This document shows, in pieces, positions 56,340 to 64,000 of a stretch of DNA of 64,000 bases. The DNA comes from Sodiomyces alkalinus F11 (lineage: Eukaryota; Ascomycota; Sordariomycetes; Glomerellales; Plectosphaerellaceae), in contig NW_021167087.1 in the NCBI RefSeq assembly GCF_003711515.1, forward strand, positions 1,608,799-1,672,798, in the 5' to 3' direction. The notes beneath the pieces were generated by a model. It did no database searches. It worked only from the letters and a program-made list of their open reading frames with translations, and was not told the DNA's origin. Every line of letters begins with the position of its first letter. The first letter of the stretch is position 1. Both the position numbers and the translations under genes were made by a program.

Positions 56340-57335
56340 CGTGAGCAGGGCCTCGAGGACGCGGGGAGGTCTTTAAAAGGCGAGCCAGGAACGATGATCC
56401 TACCTCCTGAGGGTTGATCCGAAACATATTGTGATGGGATGGGGGAGACAGAGACAGCAAGGGGAGAAAAGAAGACCGGATAGGCGGCACACACAATGCG
56501 TATATAGTTGGAAAGCGTTTGATGATGTACGGGCTGCGTCGAGATTGGCGCTGTGCCATGTGAGCTGCATTCTGACTTGCTGGAGGGCCCATGTCTGGGC
56601 CCGGCACTAGCAACGGCCAAGATGCATGCTCTCCGCCACTGGTGGCACTCGCATACAACGTACAACGTACGGTGAGGGAAAAAGACAAAAAGGCCGTAGC
56701 GCCTGCAATGGGCCCCAGGGCAACTGCCATAATGATGCCGTAAGAAGGGGGGGGGCTGGAAGTATGGAGGTAGATGTTGATATTGGCCTCGAAGTCCCCT
56801 TGAGAGATGGTCGGAGCGGGGGCGCGGGAGGACGAGGACCGTCCCGCGCTCTGGTTGGCTGGATCTGCGTGACGACCAAGGGAATTAAGCGCCGACCATG
56901 ACAAACCGGGGTAGTGATTGGCACGAGATGCTTATTAGATTGGCCAATAATCGTCTTGGCTTTGCCAGCTCGGACCGCCCCTGTCCCGATGGCTATTAGT
57001 TACGGGAGTGCCGGAGCCCGTGATATGTTTTCCTTCCTGGCCCCATGCCAGCAGTCGTGAACTCGCTTTTCAGACTCACCACGTGGGGTTTTAGCACCAG
57101 ATCCTATTGTTCTCAGTTCTGGCGATGAGAACACTCCAGGCGTGAAACCAATGGCCAGCATTGAAACGAGGTATAGGCATCGAGGATGCGGGGCAGAGGA
57201 GGCAACTGCGCTGACCTGCGAGGAGCCATATGGGGGTTTGACTGCGTGCTACGAATACTCCTGGAGATATATGTACGAAGTAGGGATATGTATAACATGC
57301 AGAAGACTACATAAATAGAAGCAAGGGGCAATGGA

Positions 57336-57359
57336 TGTGTGTGTGTGTGTGTGTGTGTG
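57336..57359. repeat. (TG)12 microsatellite
   Basis: A perfect dinucleotide run in intergenic DNA. Confidence 0.95.
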
Positions 57360-58358
57360 CATGCTTGACGTGTGAGACGAACTCTACGGAGTAATACTCT
57401 ATGCCTACTACGTACACGTACACCCTGACTGCTTTTGGGTTGGGCTCTATGAAAGTTGGTCCCCGCCTCACGAATCCTCAAGCCCAACCCGACCATACCT
57501 ATCTTGTAGCTTACCTGTGCCCCGCCCCACCGTAAAAGTCGGATCTCGTTTCTCGATCGACTTGACCAGAGAGAGCAAGAAGGCAATTAATGCGGATACT
57601 ATGTCTTGACGAGCAGACAAGCGAGACAACGAGCCGCAGGGTGTCAGTGTTCAGGATTCTCGTGATTAATGCGTGATGGGGTTCGAGAGCAATAACATGG
57701 GCGAACTAATGTGCTCGTGGCTCTATCACATCACCCACGTCCTCGAATCAGAAGGCTTCAAAGCGTGACAATGTAGATCAAGGAAACCGAGGCGACGAAT
57801 TGAAGACGATATCCGCTTTAGAGTCGACTCGAGATAACTAAGGTAGGACTCTGCTTAGTGCCCTCGAGATCGCAATCACAAGCCGCTAAGCTGCATTGTA
57901 CTTGTTCTTGCAGGTGGTTGTTCCAGTCGTTCATTCAATTTGAATCCACAGAAAGATTTCATGTGATAGATTGGATGATGGGATGAATGATTGTGACGAG
58001 AGACGGCGCTACTCTGTACTTGCTCTGTCCTCGCGAGCATCATGAGCATCGTGATGTGGGAATTCGAAAGGACCGGAAGCGGTGTGAACGATTGCATGAA
58101 ATCCAGCCCCCCATTCTGCGTTCGGTTTGCCGAACGTGACTAATAGAACGTAGGTAATAAGGCAAGCTTAGGTAGGCAGGAATTATTCATGGATGACTAA
58201 TTAATGCTCTTCCATTTCCGGGTTTAGATCAAGTAAGTCATGTGATCTCGTGCCCATGCTCCACTCGAGATACGTACCTCCGTACAGTAGCCCTGTTGTG
58301 TTCGCGACACTCAAAACATCGCATCACGCGTCCATCATATAAGGTACGGATTCATATG

Positions 58359-58418
58359 AACAACAACAACAACAACAACAACACCACCAACAACAACAAC
58401 ACCACCAACAACAACAAC
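58359..58418. repeat. AAC/ACC trinucleotide repeat
   Basis: (AAC)n with two ACC-interrupted blocks, about 180 bp upstream of the helicase start. Confidence 0.92.
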
Positions 58419-58596
58419 GGAAACACAAGGTTTCGGGCGTAAAAGTCCCCATTGGCTGTAGCTCGGCGGTTTCAATACCAATATTGAAACTGCCTTACAC
58501 TGTCTCTTCGAAACAGGCCTCGAAATCCGTTCACCCCATCATTCTCATCGTTCCCATGCGACCTCCCCAGACGATCCATGGACTTCTCTGCTCATC

Positions 58597-61500
58597 ATGA
58601 GCTTATCCAGCTCCGCCCCCGGCCCGGCTGAATCTATTCTGGCGACTCTCAACGGCGCGCAATGCCGAGCTGTCACTTCTCCCGCCGCCACGGTCGCCAT
58701 ACTCGCCGGCCCGGGAAGCGGCAAGACCCACACCCTGACTTCGCGCGTGGTATGGCTTGTTGACAATGTCGGCTACCAACCAACCGACATCATCGTGGCG
58801 ACCTTCACCGTCAAGGCGGCGCGGGAAATGAAGGAGCGCATCGGAAAGGCCCTCGGCCAGGGGCGAGAGAAGAAGATCGTCCTCGGTACCTTCCACAGCA
58901 TCGCGCGTCGGTACCTGGCAACCTACGGGAAGCACATCGGCCTGGACCCAAAGTTCGGCATTGCCGACGACGGGGACTCGAGAGCGATGATTCAGAGGAT
59001 CTGCAAGCGGCTGGGACTTGGCGTCGACCCGGCAACGGCCCGGGCCCGGATCAGCAAGAAGAAGGCGAAAGGGTCTTCGGACGACAGCCCGAGGAGGCTC
59101 CCCAACGGCAAAAAACCTGCGCCCGAGAACCCGGAACTCGAGACGTGTTACCGCGAGTATCAAAGCCAGCTGGGGCGGTCGAACTTGCTCGACTACGACG
59201 ACCTGCTGACCAAGTGTGTCCAGCTGCTGCGGGGCTATCCTTCTTGCGTGTCCAACGTCCAGGCGGTCCTCATCGACGAGTACCAGGACACCAATGGGGT
59301 ACAGTACGAGCTGATGAAACTGTTTGCGCAAGCGAGGCAGCGCATCACCATCGTGGGCGACCCCGATCAGAGCATCTACGCATGGCGATCGGCCGAGATA
59401 CGGAACCTTTTCAGGCTTCTGAAGGAGTATCCCCAGGCAGACGAGATTACCCTAGAGGAGAACTACAGGTCGTCCCAGGCCATCTTAGACGTTTCCCTCA
59501 AGGTCATCCAGCAGGACAAGAAGAGATACCAGAAAGCGCTGCTCCCCGTTCACAGCAAAGGCACGCGGCCGGTCCTGCGGCGTCTCAAGACCGCGGCGGT
59601 CGAGGCCGAATGGATCGTGGCGGAGATTCGCCGGGTGGTTCTCATGTCGGGCAATATGATGAACTACGAAGACGTGGCTATCCTCTTGCGGTCAGCCGCC
59701 CTCTCGAGGCACATCGAATCCGCCCTGGGAAAAGCCGGCGTCCCGTACAGGATGGTCGGTGGGTTCAAGTTCTACGAACGAGCCGAGATCAAAGTCGTGG
59801 TCGACTACCTCCGCGTCATCCATCAACCTGAGAACAACGACGCTCTAGCACGCATTATCAATGTCCCCCGCCGGGGTATCGGCGAGGCCACCATCGGCGC
59901 TCTACTCCGAGAGGCAGAGGAAGCCGAAATAAGTCTCTGGGCACTGCTGGACAAGCACTGTCGAGGCGACCGGAGGGCCAAGACGAACATCAAAGCGGCG
60001 ATGGAACTGAAGATCAGCGGGGGGTTGCTGAAGATGGTCAAATCCGTAAGGAAGAAGGTCGAGGAACCTCCTCCTGGTAGTCCATGCTACCATTTGGTTG
60101 ATCTGATTCAGAACTTGCTTTCCCAGTTGCATTTTCACAAGTACGTCGAGGAAACGTGGCCCGAACAACACGAGAGCCGGTGGGCAAACGTTCAAGAGTT
60201 CCTCAACCTGGCGGGTGATTTCATGAGGGATCTGAGTGCGAGCGAGCAGGACGATCGCCTGCCCGAGATTGAAGGGCTGCAACAGGAGAGAGAGACGGAC
60301 GCCTTGGGCCGGTTCTTGGCCAACGTCGCGCTAGCGTCTGACGCGCAAAAAGGCGAAGCTGAGAACAAGCCAAGTGTGACAATATCCACTATCCACGCAG
60401 CGAAAGGTCTAGAATGGCCAGTAGTCTTCGTCCCCGCCGTATACAACGGATCGATCCCCCATATGAGGTCGGACAACCTTGATGAAGAACGGAGGCTGCT
60501 ATATGTCGCCATGACGCGGGCAAAGTCGTTGCTTTACCTCAGTTGCCCGCTCTACCACCACAAATCTATGGGAGGAGGTGGTAGTGGCGAGAAGACGGAA
60601 CTGTCACGGTTCATCCCCTCGGAGGTCCATCCGTACTTTGCCAAGCTGGGTCCGTCGTTCAGCATGGAAGTCATACGGCACGTGGCCCAGATTTTGGGCC
60701 GCGAGAACGCGATTCCTTCCGCCGAGGATATTTTCAGTGGCATGCCGCTCATGGAGAGGCTGGAGGATAATTTGCATCCCGAGGATCCAGAAGAGGGAGA
60801 AAAGTCGGGTGATTTGCCGTCCGCTAAGAACAAGTGGCGGAACCGCCGTCCACACAGCATGCAGGGCTCTGCCGACGACGATGCGCACGAGGCCGAATCC
60901 GGCCCATCCTGGCACGCTACGACCATGACGTCGTCTTCAACCTTTACCATGTCATCCCTGCCAGGATTCACCACGGCCAGTAAGCATCGGTCACTCGTGG
61001 AGGCGGAGGGGGAGGGGGAGGGGCTATCGGCGTCGGTGAAGAGCAACGACACTACTCATTCGAAGCCGGGAACCGGAAGACGAGGAGGGACGACCAAACG
61101 ACCGGCAGACCAGTCAAGTCTGTGGGGTTTCGTAGCGAAAAGACACAAGTCGGATCTTTCGAACCTGGCTTCGGACTTGCAGCGACCAGACGGCGCTGGT
61201 CCCGGTCCCGGTCCCGGTCATGGGCCTAGCCTCCGTCGCCAGGTATCAGCAACGTCCGGCTCGCGCAGCGTACAGCAACTACAGCACGGCCAATCCCACC
61301 AGCAGACGGAGCCGCAACGGGGCGCCATCGCACCAGAACTCGCACGACACAAACTCGGGTCGGCGGCTGCTGCGATGAGACGGCCGAGGAGGCCAGCCCA
61401 GGACCCTGCCATCGAGGGTCCGAAACTTGGTTACCCCAATTTCTCCAGCTCGCCGCCCAGGAACCCTTCGCCTGAGCAGGAGAACCGGGACAAGGCCGGA

Positions 61501-61695
61501 GAGCAAGAGCAACAGGCGAGGGACAGGGAGCGGCCGGCTAGCTGCCTCCACGTAACGACTACGACGACGGTGACGCAAGGACACGGCAAGTTCGTGAGGC
61601 CGGCAGCGATACGAAGGGAAGGGGGCATGCCGCCGCTGGATCGGCTGCGTAGACCGTTCAAGAAGCTCACGATGAATAGAGGGAATTCGGCGTAA
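58597..61695 (+). CDS. SRS2: Srs2-type UvrD/PcrA family DNA helicase (MUS-50-like)
   Basis: An intronless frame of 1032 residues. Superfamily 1A motifs run in order: Walker A GPGSGKT (38-44), motif Ia ATFTVKAAREMKERI, LGTFHSIARRYL, motif II DEYQDT (Asp227), motif III VGDPDQSIYAWRSA, motif IV LEENYRSS, motif V TISTIHAAKGLEWPVVFVPAV and motif VI DEERRLLYVAMTRAK. It is a 3'-5' translocase that strips Rad51 filaments and limits recombination. The C-terminal ~300 residues are disordered. They contain QSSLWGFV at 839-846, which fits a PCNA-interaction (PIP-like) pattern followed by basic residues. The start at MSLSSSAPGP is the first ATG, close before the helicase core. Confidence 0.94.
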   Translation: MSLSSSAPGPAESILATLNGAQCRAVTSPAATVAILAGPGSGKTHTLTSRVVWLVDNVGYQPTDIIVATFTVKAAREMKERIGKALGQGREKKIVLGTFHSIARRYLATYGKHIGLDPKFGIADDGDSRAMIQRICKRLGLGVDPATARARISKKKAKGSSDDSPRRLPNGKKPAPENPELETCYREYQSQLGRSNLLDYDDLLTKCVQLLRGYPSCVSNVQAVLIDEYQDTNGVQYELMKLFAQARQRITIVGDPDQSIYAWRSAEIRNLFRLLKEYPQADEITLEENYRSSQAILDVSLKVIQQDKKRYQKALLPVHSKGTRPVLRRLKTAAVEAEWIVAEIRRVVLMSGNMMNYEDVAILLRSAALSRHIESALGKAGVPYRMVGGFKFYERAEIKVVVDYLRVIHQPENNDALARIINVPRRGIGEATIGALLREAEEAEISLWALLDKHCRGDRRAKTNIKAAMELKISGGLLKMVKSVRKKVEEPPPGSPCYHLVDLIQNLLSQLHFHKYVEETWPEQHESRWANVQEFLNLAGDFMRDLSASEQDDRLPEIEGLQQERETDALGRFLANVALASDAQKGEAENKPSVTISTIHAAKGLEWPVVFVPAVYNGSIPHMRSDNLDEERRLLYVAMTRAKSLLYLSCPLYHHKSMGGGGSGEKTELSRFIPSEVHPYFAKLGPSFSMEVIRHVAQILGRENAIPSAEDIFSGMPLMERLEDNLHPEDPEEGEKSGDLPSAKNKWRNRRPHSMQGSADDDAHEAESGPSWHATTMTSSSTFTMSSLPGFTTASKHRSLVEAEGEGEGLSASVKSNDTTHSKPGTGRRGGTTKRPADQSSLWGFVAKRHKSDLSNLASDLQRPDGAGPGPGPGHGPSLRRQVSATSGSRSVQQLQHGQSHQQTEPQRGAIAPELARHKLGSAAAAMRRPRRPAQDPAIEGPKLGYPNFSSSPPRNPSPEQENRDKAGEQEQQARDRERPASCLHVTTTTTVTQGHGKFVRPAAIRREGGMPPLDRLRRPFKKLTMNRGNSA

Positions 61696-62048
61696 TGCAT
61701 AGACATATATGGTGGAGGGATGATGAGCTCTGGACTGGAGTTATAGGTATGTCGTACATAGCCCGGACGGAGCAAGATTTGATAGAATCTAGAATCACAA
61801 CATAATTTTGATACTCGACTTCTGATAAGGAGACGTATGCAAGCATAATGCGTAGCTTGATTGAACGGTATTTCTCGGCAAAGAACGTAAAGCAGTGTCT
61901 TCAATTTCAGTCACGGTTGCTCACTGCCTATAGTTGGTTCCAACCAGGGACCAGACCACTCGTGTAAGTGAGGCCCCAGGACTGAACAGGGTAATTACAC
62001 TGGTGATACGAAGACCTATAAGATGGGCCCCTGTTTCGAGACTATATG
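61696..62048. other. Intergenic region between SRS2 and the MITE
   Basis: The 3' flank of the helicase gene. Nothing recognisable is seen apart from ordinary non-coding sequence. Confidence 0.45.
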
Positions 62049-62696
62049 TAAACTGATATTGAACTCGGAGGCTGGGCTAAGGGTAGGTGTGGGGCGTGGC
62101 TGAAAAAAAAGTTGAGCTGAGGGTAGGTACGGGCCTCTGCGCCTTTAATTAATTAGTCGAACTATTTCGGGATCGCGTTAAGTACCTTATTATAAGGAGT
62201 ATTTTATTAAGGTTTATTATATTAGATATTATAAAGAGTGCTTTTCTATTATTACTAAGAGGACCTTTATATTATCATAAAGGTGTTTTTCTCCTACCTA
62301 TTATAAGGGTGGTTACCTAAGATATCTAGTCACGTGACCTTAATAAGTTATAAACGTATAACGCATAACTGTATCGGCCCTGCATAGCCGTGGTCTAACA
62401 ACTGGTCCTGTGGGGAATCGTCGGTGTGAAAACGGTAGACTCTTCGGGCTTAGGTATATTAAACGAACGGTGTTTATATAGGGAATCCGTTCTGCTTAAG
62501 TACCATGGCCCGTCTTGCCTAGACTAGCCATTTTACCTAGCTCTTCAACCAACGCAACTTCCTTACGTAATAATGCTAGGTTGATCTTGTGTTTTCATAT
62601 AAATAGCCCCATAGCACCCACCCCTTAGCTCAACTTTTCGCCCTTCTCGGACCCACACCTACCCTTAGCTTAGCCTCCGAGTTCAATATCAGTTTA
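62049..62696. mobile_element. MITE-like element with long TIRs and TA duplication
   Basis: The body is 62051-62694 (644 bp), flanked by TA on both sides. Outer inverted repeats 62051-62093 and 62652-62694 match at 41 of 43 positions. An inner inverted pair, 62107-62123 and 62622-62638, matches at 16 of 17. The interior is AT-rich and has no coding capacity. The outer mismatches are GG versus AA and the inner one G versus A, the direction RIP would give. TA duplication suggests mobilisation by a Tc1/mariner-type transposase, but the TIR differs from that of the element at 18006-19775. It lies within 270 bp of the next start codon. Confidence 0.9.
62329..62338. promoter_or_regulatory. Palindromic E-box GTCACGTGAC inside the MITE
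   Basis: The same perfect 10-bp palindrome as at 54000-54009. It lies in the element's interior, about 620 bp upstream of the small gene at 62962. Function is unknown. Confidence 0.3.
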
Positions 62697-62961
62697 TCTG
62701 TAACCACCCTGTTTCCCCTTTCCCAATTCACATCTCACTGCAATCCGATCACATCATATCCTATCTATTATACCAGCCTTTAGACGGCATAATACAAATC
62801 TCATAATTACAAAACCCTTTTGTTGAGACCCAAAGTCTCTCTGCCATACGAGAAACAGCATCCCGAGATCGACCTGCACTATACTCTTCTCACCCTCCTT
62901 TTTCTCCATCAAACACCACACTCCAACTTGTCCACACTTTAACTTCACACCCGAAGAAATC

Positions 62962-63270
62962 ATGTCCGTCTATAAATCTTCTCGGCCTATTTTGACCGCC
63001 CGTGCTCTTCGCACTCGCCCCATCGCCCAGCGGTTTTTCTCCAAGACCACCCCTCGACTCGCCCCGTCTTCTTCCAACAACACGAACCCGAGTTTCCCGG
63101 CCAGCCCCAAGGAAATATGGCGGAATGCATCCCCGCCTGTTCGGTTCGTTCTCGTTGCCGGCCTCGTCGTGGCTGCATGCGCCGAGGGAGCTATGTGGAG
63201 CCATTTCGCCCGCAGCTGGTGGAAAGGGGCTCCGGGGGAGGGCGAGACTCCGGGGGCGGGATCGAAGTAG
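62962..63270 (+). CDS. Small mitochondrial-looking single-pass membrane protein
   Basis: An intronless frame of 102 residues. The first ~35 residues (MSVYKSSRPILTARALRTRPIAQRFFSKTT) lack acidic residues and are rich in Arg, Ser and Thr, a classic mitochondrial presequence with an RFF|SK-like cleavage region. KEIWRNASPPVRF precedes a hydrophobic helix at about 60-78 (FVLVAGLVVAACAEGAMW) and a short Gly-rich tail. I do not recognise the family; a role at the inner membrane is inferred only from targeting and topology. The start fits a good context (AATC-ATG-TCC). The MITE end lies 266 bp upstream, so the promoter abuts or includes the element. Confidence 0.82.
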   Translation: MSVYKSSRPILTARALRTRPIAQRFFSKTTPRLAPSSSNNTNPSFPASPKEIWRNASPPVRFVLVAGLVVAACAEGAMWSHFARSWWKGAPGEGETPGAGSK

Positions 63271-63609
63271 ACGGCGGATATAATAGGCCACCACGGTGGT
63301 TGACATGGCATATGGGCCTACTTTCGAAAGGGTCTCCTGGCTTTGCAGGAGTGCTGTTTGCAGAGACTCCTCGACATACCCTATGTTGGTTATTGCTTGG
63401 GACAGGACGATGAACTGTATAGATAACCTGCGTGAAGATGATATCGCTTTTCGCTGGTTTGCAAACCACCTCCCCCCCAACTGTTTATATGTATATATAA
63501 TACCAAACTCTCCATCCTGTCTCCCCCTTTCATGCGTCTCTCATCCTCCACGTCCCTCGCTGGTCGATACCCTCGCCGAGCAGACCCGCTACGACCAACA
63601 CCGTATACC
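63271..63609. other. Convergent 3' intergenic region at right edge
   Basis: A 339-bp region between the small gene and the nitrite reductase stop. Overlapping open frames here are not supported. Confidence 0.5.
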
Positions 63610-64000
63610 TCACCAGTCAGGGGCACTCCCGCATCCTCCACCAGCCAAAACCGCAACGGGCTTCCTTACAACCCTGGGCCCCACAGGTTGGACGCCCGGC
63701 TTCCGCCCCCTCCGGCCCTTGAAGCCGACCTTCGCATCCAGCGCCGCAAAAGGGTGCTCCCCGCTCTCCCCCTTGCGCACCATCCACTTCGTCGTCCCCA
63801 GAGCAGCATCAAGCTCCTCGACGGGCGGCAACTGGACGTAGACCATCCCGTCGTCCCGCTCCTCCGCTTCGAAGGTCGCGATGCTCATCTCGGCGTCGTT
63901 GCGGCAGTCGCCCGACGTCATGTCAAAGTTGCGCTTGTGGAACGGACATGATATGTAGGGCGCTTTGCCCGCCGCCTCCCCATGGCTGCCGTTGGCCCCG
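63610..64000 (-). CDS. NAD(P)H nitrite reductase, C-terminal Rieske part (runs off window)
   Basis: Only the 3' end is present; the frame enters from beyond 64000 and stops at 63610-63612, giving about 129 residues. It reads ...APYISCPFHKRNFDMTSGDCRND... then IATFEAEERDDGMVYVQLPPVEELDAALGTTKW. CPFH supplies the second Cys-His pair of a Rieske-type 2Fe-2S centre. This is the NirD-like domain fused at the C-terminus of fungal assimilatory nitrite reductases (niiA/nit-6 type), which reduce nitrite to ammonium. A basic Gly/Arg-rich tail follows. The catalytic sirohaem and FAD regions lie outside the window, so completeness cannot be judged. Confidence 0.85.
   Translation of the reverse strand, partial: GANGSHGEAAGKAPYISCPFHKRNFDMTSGDCRNDAEMSIATFEAEERDDGMVYVQLPPVEELDAALGTTKWMVRKGESGEHPFAALDAKVGFKGRRGRKPGVQPVGPRVVRKPVAVLAGGGCGSAPDW

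Larger units (their letters stand above)
56340..58596. other. Intergenic region (2.3 kb)
   Basis: This holds the divergent promoters of the membrane protein and the helicase, with a (TG)12 run at 57336-57359 and an AAC-type microsatellite at 58359-58418. Open frames up to 194 codons (56320-56904, minus) overlap the adjacent gene's start and lack domains. Confidence 0.45.

Noticed and set aside
56320..56904. 194-codon minus-strand frame
   Set aside because: It overlaps the start of the membrane-protein gene in another frame and has no recognisable features.

Overview
This window looks like a chromosomal segment of a filamentous ascomycete (Pezizomycotina, most likely Sordariomycetes). Coding exons are GC-rich. 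Introns are short (about 50-190 nt), with GTRNGT-type donors, CTAAC/CTGAC branch sites and YAG acceptors. The gene set is typical of this group: JIP5, an SrbA/Sre1-type SREBP, a UapA-type purine permease, Srs2/MUS-50, a GH18 chitinase and the end of a nitrite reductase. The transposon relics carry the CpA-to-TpA signature of repeat-induced point mutation (RIP). The species cannot be fixed from sequence alone.

Layout. 0-3 kb: a large conserved fungal protein (minus). 3-9 kb: gene-poor DNA whose only clear gene is a tRNA-Thr(AGU). 9-17.2 kb: a MARVEL-like membrane protein, a secreted glycerophosphodiester phosphodiesterase, a convergent GH18 chitinase rebuilt from four exons, and JIP5. 18.0-19.8 kb: a complete but RIP-inactivated Tc1/mariner element with 29-bp terminal inverted repeats (TIRs) and a TA duplication. 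21-32.3 kb: a seven-exon purine (uric acid/xanthine) permease, the mRNA 5'-triphosphatase CET1 and the proteasome scaffold RPN2. 33-41 kb: mitochondrial sulfite oxidase, an unrecognised nuclear-looking protein ending in two SUMO-interaction-like motifs, and a neutral ceramidase. 42.3-49.0 kb: a 6.7-kb RIP-destroyed Tad1-like LINE with an 18-bp target duplication and a 275-N assembly gap. 49.7-56.3 kb: an SREBP-type bHLH factor and a single-pass membrane protein. 58.6-61.7 kb: an Srs2-type helicase. 62.05-62.7 kb: a 644-bp MITE-like element. The window ends with a small mitochondrial-looking protein and the 3' end of an NAD(P)H nitrite reductase.

The genes do not form one pathway or cluster. 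Several are core housekeeping functions: capping, proteasome, ribosome biogenesis and recombination control. Others are nutrient or lipid functions: purine uptake, nitrite and sulfite metabolism, sterol regulation, phosphodiester and ceramide hydrolysis, and chitin turnover. Gene models were joined by hand from splice signals, and every junction keeps the reading frame.

Most worth a second look: the ceramidase has Thr in place of the expected nucleophilic Ser in a broadly altered amidase motif; the RIP relics lost CAA/CAT but kept CAC/CAG; the two intact element boundaries (Tc1 and MITE) and the LINE target duplication are precise; the helicase has a PIP-like motif; an unrecognised protein ends in tandem SIM-like motifs; and intergenic DNA is peppered with GTAC-centred palindromes. 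I found no evidence for a new multi-gene system.
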